Below, in pieces: positions 18,663 to 25,795 of a DNA stretch of 64,000 bases. Under the pieces are notes generated by a model that was not told where the DNA came from, did not search any database, and worked only from the letters and a program-made list of their open reading frames with translations. The stretch is from Janibacter sp. HTCC2649. Its GTDB lineage: Bacteria > Actinomycetota > Actinomycetes > Actinomycetales > Dermatophilaceae. Location of the stretch: assembly GCF_000152705.1 (NCBI RefSeq), contig NZ_CH672413.1, positions 124,001 through 188,000 on the forward strand, read 5' to 3'. The position numbers and the translations under genes were made by a program. How positions within the stretch are numbered: position 1 is the stretch's first letter; each line of letters starts with the position of its first letter.

Positions 18663-19316
18663 ATGTCCCAGATTCAGCCCTCGCCTGTCGTCCTCATCGG
18701 CGACATCGTGGCGTCGCGACAGAGCAAGGACCGTCGAGCCCTCCATCGCGCGGTCGAGCGGGCACTCGCCGACACCAACGAGCGGGTCGAACACGTCGAG
18801 CCACTCGAGATCACCGTCGGTGACGAGTTCCAGGGCGTCTACCCCCACCTCGGTGCCGCCCTGGACGCTGCCCTGCGAACCCGGGTCGCGCTGCGACCCG
18901 CCGCCGAGAGCCGCTACGGCCTGGGGCGGGGAGCGACGACCACGCTCGACAAGGCGCGAGGAATCAAGGACGGGCCCGCGTGGTGGGCCGCTCGCGAGGC
19001 CATCGTTGACGTGGAGAAGCTCGCAACGCGAGCCGCGCTGGAACACGTGCACACGGCATACCGGCTGGCCGAAGGGGAATCCGATGATCCCGGAACGGCA
19101 CTCGCCGTCGACGCAGCGCTGCTGTGTCAGGACCACATGGTTGGCTCGTTGTCAGAGCGGTCAGGGCGACTGCTGAAGGGACTTCTGGACGGCATGACAC
19201 AACGCGACCTGGCCACGGCCGAGGGCATCACGCCCTCGGCGGTCTCGCAACGCGTGCGAGCCGACGGGCTTGCCGTCATCGTGCGCTGCCACGACCTGCT
19301 CAAGGACCTGCGATGA
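18663..19316 (+). CDS. SatD-family protein
   Basis: The 217-aa protein resembles the SatD family: N-terminal VVLIGDIVASRQSKDR and EPLEITVGDEFQGVY blocks, a middle with RYGLGRGATTT, and a C-terminal helix-turn-helix (QRDLATAEGITPSAVSQRVRAD). SatD proteins were named from a streptococcal acid-tolerance/ffh region; their biochemical role is unknown. The C-terminal helix-turn-helix suggests DNA binding. The stop overlaps the downstream membrane gene (ATGA), so the two probably work together. Confidence 0.75.
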   Translation: MSQIQPSPVVLIGDIVASRQSKDRRALHRAVERALADTNERVEHVEPLEITVGDEFQGVYPHLGAALDAALRTRVALRPAAESRYGLGRGATTTLDKARGIKDGPAWWAAREAIVDVEKLATRAALEHVHTAYRLAEGESDDPGTALAVDAALLCQDHMVGSLSERSGRLLKGLLDGMTQRDLATAEGITPSAVSQRVRADGLAVIVRCHDLLKDLR

Positions 19317-20080
19317 CGTGGCTGGCCGTCTGGCTGTTCGGGGTGGGGTTGACTGACCTCCTCCGTGCAGGCAGTCACCCCCTCGTGCGGCGACTGGCCG
19401 TGCCGGCAGGCGGCGTCGCGCTCGTCGCCGTTGGCCTGTTGGCGGGTCTCACGGGAGTCGCCGACGTCGTCGCCCTCGTCGCGTCACTCGTGCCGCTGGC
19501 CGGATGGGTGGCCCTGTCCGAGCGATCGCTCAGCCGCGGCGGCGGTCACGTCGAGGCACTGCTGCTGCTCGGGGGAACGGCGCTCTCGTTGGTGGCGCTG
19601 TCGGGCCTGGCGTCCACTCCCGGCGGTCTCCTCGGTGACTGGCTCGCCTGGGCCGACCTGCCCTTCTCCGACCATCTGACCGTCGAGCGGCTGCTGCTCG
19701 TGGCTGGCTTCTTCGTCGCCAACCTTGCGACCGGCAACGTCATCGTGCGACTGGTTCTGGTCAGCGTCGGCGCCCTGCGGCCTTCCGCGAACGCCGGACG
19801 GGCGAACCAGACCCAGCCGTCAGAGAAGCTCAAGGGCGGCCGTCTGCTCGGACCCATGGAGCGTGTGTTCATCCTCGGCCTCGGACTCGCCGGACAGATC
19901 ACCGCGGCCAGCATCGTCATTGCGGCCAAGGGGCTCATCCGCTTCCCCGAGCTGCAGTCGGCCAAGGACGACACGACCAGCGTCAAGGGCGATGGGATCG
20001 ACGAGGTCACTGAGTACTTCCTCGTGGGCAGCTTCGTCAGCTGGCTCGTCGCACTGGGGTCGTTGGCCCTGACCCGCTGA
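19313..20080 (+). CDS. Polytopic membrane partner of the SatD-like protein
   Basis: This 255-aa protein has about seven hydrophobic segments. The C-terminal third carries a pattern (GPMERVFILGLGLAGQ, then AAKGLIRFPEL, then EYFLVGSFVSW) that resembles the end of DUF3307 membrane proteins, which are often encoded next to satD (recalled, not searched). The ATG at 19313 overlaps the SatD stop; an earlier in-frame start would read through most of satD out of frame. No function is known. A membrane sensor or target controlled by the SatD partner is possible, but that is speculation. Confidence 0.65.
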   Translation: MTWLAVWLFGVGLTDLLRAGSHPLVRRLAVPAGGVALVAVGLLAGLTGVADVVALVASLVPLAGWVALSERSLSRGGGHVEALLLLGGTALSLVALSGLASTPGGLLGDWLAWADLPFSDHLTVERLLLVAGFFVANLATGNVIVRLVLVSVGALRPSANAGRANQTQPSEKLKGGRLLGPMERVFILGLGLAGQITAASIVIAAKGLIRFPELQSAKDDTTSVKGDGIDEVTEYFLVGSFVSWLVALGSLALTR

Positions 20081-20144
20081 GGCCCGCGTGAGGCATGCTG
20101 GGAACAGGTCGCGGCAACGGCCCGACCCGATCTGAGGAGGACCC

Positions 20145-20906
20145 GTGGGATTTCTCGACAAACTGCTCGGTCGTGCGCCGCAGCAACAGGCGCCCGCTCC
20201 CGGTGCCGGTGGCGGATCGTGGTCCACGCCGACTCCGCAGCCCGGACAGGGGAGTGCGCAGCCGTTCGGCCAGTCCGGGGCAGGAAGCGTGGGTAGCGAG
20301 GAGGATCGGGCCGTCGCCCGCTATCGCTACCTCCTTCGGACCGCGCCGCCCGAGACCCTCGAGCAGGTGCACGCCGAGGCCTTCGCGAAGCTCACACCCG
20401 AGCAGCGGCAGGAGGTTCTGACCGGGTTGTCGGAGTCGGCGCCCCGGGGTGAGGCGCCTCGCAGCGCCGACCCCCAGGACCTGGCGCGCGCGGCGACTCG
20501 CGCCGAGGTGCGCCAGCCGGGCACTCTCGAACGGACCTTCGGCCGTGGGTCGGTCGGTGGCGGTATGGGTATGGGCGGCTCGGTCATGGGCTCGATGATG
20601 GGCACCGTCGCCGGTGTCGTCATCGGTTCGGCGATCGCCAACACGCTCTTCGACGGTTACGGCTCGTCACCCGAAGCAGCCGAGGCCGGCGACTCCGGCG
20701 CAGACGCCGGGTCGGACTCAGGCTCCGATGCAGGCGGCACTGACACGGGAGACTCTGGCGACGCAGGAGCAGCCGACACCAGCGGTGGCGACTCCGGCGG
20801 TGACTTTGGAGGAGGCAGCGACTTGGGCGGGGGCGGTGACTTCGGTGGTGGCGACTTCGGCGGAGGCGGCGACTTCGGTGGTGGCGACTTCGGCGGCGGC
20901 TTCTGA
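20145..20906 (+). CDS. Hypothetical protein with glycine zipper and Gly/Asp-rich tail
   Basis: The 253-aa product starts at GTG 20145 after a GAGGAGG ribosome site. It has an N-terminal MGFLDKLLGR amphipathic start, a Gln/Pro/Gly stretch, a helical middle (RAVARYRYLLRTAPPETLEQ), a hydrophobic Gly/Met zipper (about 142-168, MGSMMGTVAGVVIGSAIANT) and a Ser/Asp/Gly-rich tail ending in repeated GGGDFGGGDF units. Proteins of this type are common in actinobacteria and of unknown role; some databases mislabel them as cation ATPases. I cannot assign a function. Confidence 0.7.
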   Translation: MGFLDKLLGRAPQQQAPAPGAGGGSWSTPTPQPGQGSAQPFGQSGAGSVGSEEDRAVARYRYLLRTAPPETLEQVHAEAFAKLTPEQRQEVLTGLSESAPRGEAPRSADPQDLARAATRAEVRQPGTLERTFGRGSVGGGMGMGGSVMGSMMGTVAGVVIGSAIANTLFDGYGSSPEAAEAGDSGADAGSDSGSDAGGTDTGDSGDAGAADTSGGDSGGDFGGGSDLGGGGDFGGGDFGGGGDFGGGDFGGGF

Positions 20907-20981
20907 CCGCTCGACCCCACGAGGGGGTCTGTTGCAGGTGTGGAGTCGGAGACTGACCGCCTCATGGTCTAGATTCCGTGC

Positions 20982-22007
20982 GTGAGTGCACAGGCCCCTT
21001 CCGCTGTCATCCTGATCCGTGCCGAACGGTTCATGCCCAATCCCGCCACGGCGGCCGACAACGCGTTCCAGCGTGACGTGCCCTCAGGGCAGGCTGGCGA
21101 GTCCGTCTCGATCACCGCCCTGGCGGAGATGGACGCCCTCGCCGATGCCCTGCGCGCGGCCGGTGTGACCGTCCACGTCTTCGCCGATGAGGACCACACC
21201 CGACCCGACAGCGTCTTCCCCAACAACTGGCTCTCCACCCATGCCGGCGGCTACGTCGCGGTCTATCCGATGTACGCCTCCAACCGCCGCCACGAGCGCC
21301 GCGCGGACGTCCTCGAGATGCTCAAGTCCGACTACCGGGTCCAGGCGATCGTCGACTACTCCGGCCTCGAGCCCGACGGAATCTTCCTCGAGGGCACTGG
21401 CGCGATGGTCCTCGACCACGTGTCGCGAGTGGCCTACACGGCACGCAGTCACCGGGCCGACATCGCTGTCCTGGAACGGTTCTGCACCGACTTCGGCTAC
21501 GAGCCCATGGCCTTCGACGCCATCGACTCAGGAGGCGTGCCGGTCTATCACACCAACGTCATCGCCTGCATCGGCACCGACGTCGCCATGATCGCCCTCG
21601 AGATGATCCCTGACCCGCAGCGTCGCGAGCAGGTTCGCGAACGCCTGTCCGTCACCGGCCGCACCATTGTCGAGCTCACCGAGGAGCAGATCCGCGAGTT
21701 CGCCGGCAACGCCGTCGAGCTGTGCGGCCGCACGCCCGAGGGCAAGCGTCGCTACATCATGGCCATGTCGGCCCGGGCTCGTCGCAGCCTGCGCCCCGAC
21801 CAGATCGCCGTCATCGAGGAGTCCTGCGAGATTGTCGCGGTCGAGATCCCCACGATCGAGCTCGCCGGCGGATCGGTGCGCTGCATGATTGCTGGAGTGC
21901 ACCTCGACCACCGCCCCGTCGCGGACGTCGAACCCACCGCCGCAGTCGAAGCCATCGACGAGAACCCTGCCACCGCCGACGGCCAGGACCTGTTCGTCGA
22001 GGGCTGA
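20982..22007 (+). CDS. ctlX: CtlX-like amidinotransferase-fold hydrolase (arginine deiminase-related)
   Basis: This guanidino-modifying superfamily protein (341 aa) resembles CtlX, a citrulline-utilisation hydrolase family, and dimethylargininase relatives. It has the Asn/Asp block FPNNWLSTHAGG, the GTGAMVLDHVSRVAY stretch, the His motif YHTNVIACIGTDVA and the C-terminal catalytic Cys C301 in GGSVRCMIAGVHL. The exact substrate is not determined. The GTG start has TAGATT 6 nt upstream and no ribosome site, suggesting a leaderless mRNA. A degraded copy of its last coding part lies at 23746-23840. Confidence 0.82.
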   Translation: MSAQAPSAVILIRAERFMPNPATAADNAFQRDVPSGQAGESVSITALAEMDALADALRAAGVTVHVFADEDHTRPDSVFPNNWLSTHAGGYVAVYPMYASNRRHERRADVLEMLKSDYRVQAIVDYSGLEPDGIFLEGTGAMVLDHVSRVAYTARSHRADIAVLERFCTDFGYEPMAFDAIDSGGVPVYHTNVIACIGTDVAMIALEMIPDPQRREQVRERLSVTGRTIVELTEEQIREFAGNAVELCGRTPEGKRRYIMAMSARARRSLRPDQIAVIEESCEIVAVEIPTIELAGGSVRCMIAGVHLDHRPVADVEPTAAVEAIDENPATADGQDLFVEG

Positions 22008-22033
22008 GACCGGGGCGTGCTTAGGGTGGGGGC

Positions 22034-23098
22034 ATGACCCTTCGCGCCATCGAGTGGGACCACACTGCCGGCCGTGACCGGACCGGTGCCGTGCGTCTGC
22101 TCGACCAGACCCTGCTCCCGCTGCGCACCGAGTTCCGCACAGTGGAGCGCACCGACGACCTCGTGACCGCGATCCGCGAGCTGGCCGTGCGCGGGGCCCC
22201 GGCGCTGGGTGTCGCCGGTGCGCTGGGCGTGGTGGTCGCCATGGACGAGGCGGCCCGAGAGGGCTGGGACGACCAGGCCCTTCGGGCGGCCGTTGACCGG
22301 GTGCGGCACGCTCGCCCGACGGCGGTCAACCTGGCCTGGGGTGTCGACGAAGTGCTGCCCCTGATGGCCGCCGGGCGTGGGGCCGTTCTGGAGGCGGCAC
22401 TGAGGTTGGCGCATGAGGACGAGGCCGCCAACAGGCAACTCTCCAGGCTCGCCGCGGACTGGCTGCTCGAGCGGATCGATCGACCCCGGCTGCGGGTGCT
22501 GACCCACTGCAATGCCGGCATCCTTGCGACCTCGGGCTGGGGCACCGCGGTCGGGGTGATCAAGGAGTTGCATGCGCGCGACCGTGTCGAACTCGTCTAC
22601 GCCGACGAGACCAGGCCGCTGCTCCAGGGCGCGAGGCTGACTGCGTACGAGCTGGCGAACGAGGGCATCCCGCACGTCGTGCAGACCGACTCCGCAGCCG
22701 CTTCGACCATTCTGCGAGGGCTGGTCGACTTCGCGGTCGTCGGCGCCGACCGGATCGCCGCGAATGGAGACACCGCCAACAAGATCGGCACCCTGGGTGT
22801 GGCCCTCGCGTGCCGGGACGCCGGCATCCCGTTCATGGTGGCGGCGCCGTGGTCGACCGTAGACCTCTCGATGAGCGACGGCTCGAAGATCGAGATCGAG
22901 GAGAGGGACGGCGACGAGGTGACCCGCTGGGCGGGCATACCGGTGGTCCCAGAGGGGACACACGGCTTCAACCCCGCCTTCGACGTGACCCCGGCCCGGC
23001 TTGTCGATGCGGTGAGCACGGAGCGAGGGGTCGCCGAGCCTCGCTCAGGGAGTGACCTCGCCATGTTGGCACGAGCCACTTCGGGGCTCAAGCAGTGA
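22034..23098 (+). CDS. mtnA: MtnA, methylthioribose-1-phosphate isomerase
   Basis: MtnA converts 5-methylthioribose-1-phosphate to methylthioribulose-1-phosphate in methionine salvage. The 354-aa protein has the family blocks RGAPALGVAGALG, THCNAGILATSGWGTA with catalytic C159, YADETRPLLQGARLTAYEL, and GADRIAANGDTANKIGT with catalytic D239, plus the end block VPEGTHGFNPAFDVTP. It starts 26 nt after ctlX, after GGGTGGGGG. Its 3' end overlaps the convergent mtnB-like gene by 11 nt, so both salvage genes face each other. Confidence 0.95.
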   Translation: MTLRAIEWDHTAGRDRTGAVRLLDQTLLPLRTEFRTVERTDDLVTAIRELAVRGAPALGVAGALGVVVAMDEAAREGWDDQALRAAVDRVRHARPTAVNLAWGVDEVLPLMAAGRGAVLEAALRLAHEDEAANRQLSRLAADWLLERIDRPRLRVLTHCNAGILATSGWGTAVGVIKELHARDRVELVYADETRPLLQGARLTAYELANEGIPHVVQTDSAAASTILRGLVDFAVVGADRIAANGDTANKIGTLGVALACRDAGIPFMVAAPWSTVDLSMSDGSKIEIEERDGDEVTRWAGIPVVPEGTHGFNPAFDVTPARLVDAVSTERGVAEPRSGSDLAMLARATSGLKQ

Positions 23099-23720
23099 GG
23101 ATGTTGTCCTTCCACTCGGGGGGAAAGGTGGTCGTGGTGTCACCGGCCAGGAGCAGTCGGTACGTCATGGCGGCCGCTTCCTCGAGATTGAGGGCGCGGC
23201 GCAGGGCCATGGCCACTGAGTCGCCCAGGGTGGAGCACCCATGATGTGCAAGCACGACAGCGTCGTGTTCAAGTGCGGCCTGCGCAGCGGCGTCGGCTAT
23301 GGCGTCCGACCCTGAGGGCAGGAACGGCACCCGACCCGCGCTGCCGAGGTAGTACTGGTGGTCCAACGTGGTGAAGCGGATGGGTGCGCCGAGCATGTCG
23401 ACCAGCAGGACGTGCTGAGGGTGAAGGTGCACGATCGCGGCGACGTCAGGGCGGGCGGCATACGTTCGCTGGTGCAGTTTCCACTCCACCGAGGCCTGCT
23501 CGGCACCGTCGACCCACTCTCCGGCCAGGGTCATCACTGCGAAGTCCTCCGGCACGAGCCGGTCCAGCCAGGTGCCGGTGCCGGTGACGATGAACCTGTC
23601 CGTTCCGGGCAGTCTGGCCGAGAGGTTGCCACCGCTGGCCTGGACCAGTCCGCGTGAGACCACGTGTGCCCCCGCCGCGGAGAGCTCGTCGATGAGGGTG
23701 TCGCGCTGCGTCGTCGCCAT
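23088..23720 (-). CDS. mtnB: Class II aldolase, probable MtnB methylthioribulose-1-P dehydratase
   Basis: The 210-aa protein is a class II aldolase/adducin-fold enzyme. It has GGNLSARLPGTDRFIVTGTG near the N-terminus, the acidic EQASVEWKLHQ block, zinc ligands in VHLHPQHVL and the third His in LAHHGCSTLG. Next to mtnA the most likely reaction is dehydration of methylthioribulose-1-phosphate, but other class II aldolases share these motifs. It starts at ATG 23720 on the minus strand and is convergent with mtnA. Confidence 0.82.
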   Translation of the reverse strand: MATTQRDTLIDELSAAGAHVVSRGLVQASGGNLSARLPGTDRFIVTGTGTWLDRLVPEDFAVMTLAGEWVDGAEQASVEWKLHQRTYAARPDVAAIVHLHPQHVLLVDMLGAPIRFTTLDHQYYLGSAGRVPFLPSGSDAIADAAAQAALEHDAVVLAHHGCSTLGDSVAMALRRALNLEEAAAMTYRLLLAGDTTTTFPPEWKDNILTA

Positions 23721-23745
23721 GCCGCCATTGTGGTCGATGTTGATG

Positions 23746-23840
23746 CTGCGAGATCGTCGCCCTCGAGATCCCCACGATTGGGCTCGCGAGCGCGTCGGTG
23801 CGCTGCATGATGGATGGAGTGCACCTCGACCACCGCCCCG
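23746..23840 (+). pseudogene. Degenerate copy of the ctlX 3' end
   Basis: These 95 nt match 21824-21918, the region around the ctlX catalytic cysteine, at about 88% identity with no gaps. The translation still reads through the SVRCM…DGVHLDHRP motif but no ctlX N-terminus is present. It lies just before the thioredoxin-fold gene. It is a relic of a ctlX duplication. Confidence 0.85.
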
Positions 23841-23869
23841 CCAGCCGGAACCCGAAACGAGGGATCCCG

Positions 23870-24142
23870 ATGAAGCTGTACATCTGCTGGAGCACCAACG
23901 GCAGCGACCACCACGACTGCCACAAAGCGCATCAGGCGTTGACCGACGCCGGGCACAGCCCTGACGTCGTCAGGGCCAGAGGGCAGGAGCACCTGCCGAG
24001 GTTCCTGCAGTTCAAGGTGCGCCGCGAGGTGCAGGCCCTGACCGGTTCGTTCTTCGTCCCTGTGCTGGTGCTCGACGACGGCACCGCGATCAACAAACCC
24101 GACGACATCGTCGCCTGGGCGCAGTCCCACCCCGCCACGTAG
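23870..24142 (+). CDS. Small thioredoxin/GST-N-like fold protein
   Basis: This 90-aa protein resembles glutaredoxin or the N-terminal domain of glutathione S-transferases: MKLYICWSTNG start, then HDCHKAHQALTDAGHSPDV, and a GSFFVPVLVLDDGTAINKPDDIVAWA end, which fits the cis-Pro loop and final helix (VPVLV). The usual CxxC is replaced by a lone Cys in IC and HDC. ATG 23870 follows GAGGGAT. The ORF opens earlier inside the ctlX relic, but that part matches ctlX and not this fold. Confidence 0.7.
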   Translation: MKLYICWSTNGSDHHDCHKAHQALTDAGHSPDVVRARGQEHLPRFLQFKVRREVQALTGSFFVPVLVLDDGTAINKPDDIVAWAQSHPAT

Positions 24143-24172
24143 CGGAGGTCTGTTGCTGAGAACAGTTTGCCG

Positions 24173-24234
24173 GTCGAGAGTAGAGAACACGCCGTTCGCG
24201 AATCATCGCGGACGGCGTGTTCTCTACTCTCGAC
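24173..24234. terminator. Large 23-bp-stem bidirectional terminator
   Basis: Arms 24173-24195 and 24212-24234 are exact reverse complements; the 16-nt interval contains a further CGCG/CGCG pair. It lies between two convergent genes and includes the stop codon of the DUF805 gene, so it probably ends both transcripts. Confidence 0.85.
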
Positions 24235-24643
24235 CCGCGGGTACGGGCACGGGGGTTGACAGCGGTGGGCCGTAGGCGTTCCCGACGCGTTGCCCCTGCT
24301 GCGCGCACATCACCACAGCCGCGATCCAGCCCACAAGCGGGATCAGCCACATCAGGGTCCACCATCCCGACCGACCCGTGTCATGGAATCGGCGCGCACT
24401 GACGGCGAGCGACGGCACGATGGTGATGAGCGAAAAGATCACGGTCAGGGGGCCGCCCGAGACGGCAAACCCTGTGTCCGGGTTCGACATCAGGGTCGGG
24501 AACAGGGTCGAGTCGAGCGCGTCCGCGGCCACCGACACCACGGCGGAGAACAGGACGAACCACCAGAACTCGGGACGGCCAGACCGACCGGAGAACACGG
24601 CATACCGGCGAAAGACCGTGGCAACGGCGGTGGGAAAGTTCAC
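24224..24643 (-). CDS. DUF805 family small membrane protein
   Basis: The 139-aa protein has the DUF805 pattern: NFPTAVATVFRRYAVFSGRSGR, the WWFV start of helix 1, a middle pair of helices with SARRFHDTGRSGWW, and LIPLVGWIAAVVMCAQQG before a polar tail. DUF805 proteins are membrane proteins of unknown role. I chose the GTG at 24643 since the family starts at this NF; another GTG lies 9 nt upstream. The stop lies inside the terminator stem. Confidence 0.8.
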   Translation of the reverse strand: MNFPTAVATVFRRYAVFSGRSGRPEFWWFVLFSAVVSVAADALDSTLFPTLMSNPDTGFAVSGGPLTVIFSLITIVPSLAVSARRFHDTGRSGWWTLMWLIPLVGWIAAVVMCAQQGQRVGNAYGPPLSTPVPVPAGRE

Positions 24644-24669
24644 GGCAGTCACTCTCACACACGGACAGC

Positions 24670-24717
24670 GAACAGGGGGCCAGACGCGCAACATGTTGCG
24701 CGTCTGGCCCCCTGTTC
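24670..24717. terminator. 48-bp perfect palindrome, inferred terminator of a displaced glnA-like gene
   Basis: 24670-24693 and 24694-24717 are exact reverse complements with no spacer. On the minus strand it follows the 3' coding fragment at 24784-24813 by about 66 nt, as a terminator would. It is bidirectional and also lies upstream of the DUF805 gene. No other gene nearby needs it. Confidence 0.75.
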
Positions 24718-24719
24718 TT

Positions 24720-24792
24720 CGCTTCGATCAGATGTCACTGTGTCTTCGTTCGACATCTGATCTGCGCTCGTTCCTCGCTTCGATCAGATGTC
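24720..24792. repeat. 17-bp direct repeats with an inverted copy
   Basis: CGCTTCGATCAGATGTC occurs at 24720-24736 and again at 24776-24792. The segment between carries the inverse GACATCTGATC (24752-24762), so hairpins can form with either copy. The right copy includes the stop of the glnA-like fragment (minus strand reading GACATCTGA). Such repeats by an integration junction could be recombinase arm sites or a duplicated 3' end. Confidence 0.65.
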
Positions 24793-24813
24793 GAAGTACA
24801 TCTCGAAGTCGTG
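24784..24813 (-). pseudogene. Last codons of a glnA-like gene at the element boundary (inferred attL)
   Basis: Read on the minus strand this is HDFEMYFDI plus TGA. It has the pattern H-x-(D/E)-F-x-(M/L)-Y-(F/Y)-D-(I/V) seen at the C-terminus of type I glutamine synthetases (for example …EFALYYDV in mycobacteria). The reading frame continues only as unrelated residues beyond 24814. This fits site-specific integration into the 3' end of the gene with the rest displaced to the far end, which is not in this window. Confidence 0.6.
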
Positions 24814-24817
24814 CCCC

Positions 24818-25213
24818 TTAGATGGACGTTGATGGCAGTGGATGGCAAACATGCTCTGACCTGCGGATACGTGTTGAGCAACGTGCGCGCCGGTGTGCGC
24901 TCGCTGAATCTGCCAAGGACTCCCCAAGGACTGCGCGAGGGCGGTGCAGCCGCTTCGGAAGCCGTCAGAAGCCGGCCCTAAGGGCCGTCTGAGCACTAGC
25001 AGGCTCGCCGCGTGTCACCGTGGCTGCCCGACTTATCCACAAGTGGCCAAACCTCTGGCGGATGCGTTCTGTCCGTGTGATCGTAGAAACCATGCTCGTG
25101 CGGTCACCGATTGTGATCGGCACGAACGTTGCGCCCGGGATCTGGGACAACTTCTGGGGAAGGTGTCCACAACGAGTGGTCGACAGGCTTTCGGTATAGA
25201 CCGAAGGGGAGAG
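24818..25213. other. Left-end non-coding region of the element
   Basis: About 400 nt without a credible gene lie between the junction and the first element gene. It contains one consensus DnaA-type box TTATCCACA (25033-25041) and a similar GTGTCCACA (25163-25171) in the same orientation. The lipoprotein promoter is likely near the right side. I see no integrase and no tRNA. Confidence 0.5.
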
Positions 25214-25795
25214 ATGCGACAGAGGATCTTCGCAACCATTGCCCTGTTCGCATGCGTCGTGACCGTCGCGGGGTGTAACTCTGCCGAGATCCCACCCACC
25301 GCCACCCCGACCAGTTCCAGCCCGCGATCATCGCCCGAGACTGCGGTGAACGGCTCGACGCCCACGCCGTCCAAGTCACTGACTCCCGATGAGCAGGACC
25401 TGCGTTCGGCGGAGGAGGCGATCACCGAGTACTGGAAGGTCATCGATGACGCCGCATCGAACCCTAACCAGAACCTGAATGTCTTAGCCACCGTCGCGCG
25501 CTCTCAAGCCTTGGCCCAATGGCAAACCACACTGGCCGACTACCGCAGCAAGTCGTGGGTGCAGCACGGCTCATCGACCTTGGAAAGCGCAGTGGCGACC
25601 ACCGAGGACGGCAGGGACTTCACGGTCGTCGCCTGCCGGGACGTCACTTCCGTAGACGTGACTGACAGTTCGGGCAAGTCTGTGGTGCAGCGAGATCGGC
25701 CCGTCCGGCAGCAGTTCACCTACTCCATCACCAAGGCGCCCGAGGGATTCTTCGTGACTCAAGACCTACTCAAGGGTGCGCCATGCGCCGAGTAG
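25214..25795 (+). CDS. Lipoprotein at the start of the Tad operon
   Basis: The 193-aa product has a signal peptide MRQRIFATIALFACVVTVAGC with a lipobox VAGC (Cys21), a Pro/Ser/Thr-rich spacer, then a soluble domain (EQDLRSAEEAITEYWKVIDDAA…AQWQTTLADY) ending APCAE. It is anchored to the outer face of the membrane. The ATG at 25214 follows GGGAGAG. Similar lipoproteins precede actinobacterial Tad-like operons (recalled); its role is unknown. Confidence 0.75.
   Translation: MRQRIFATIALFACVVTVAGCNSAEIPPTATPTSSSPRSSPETAVNGSTPTPSKSLTPDEQDLRSAEEAITEYWKVIDDAASNPNQNLNVLATVARSQALAQWQTTLADYRSKSWVQHGSSTLESAVATTEDGRDFTVVACRDVTSVDVTDSSGKSVVQRDRPVRQQFTYSITKAPEGFFVTQDLLKGAPCAE

Noticed and set aside
24644-24850. 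A tRNA as the integration target
   Set aside because: No tRNA cloverleaf or T-loop could be found; the sequence reads as the end of a protein gene instead.
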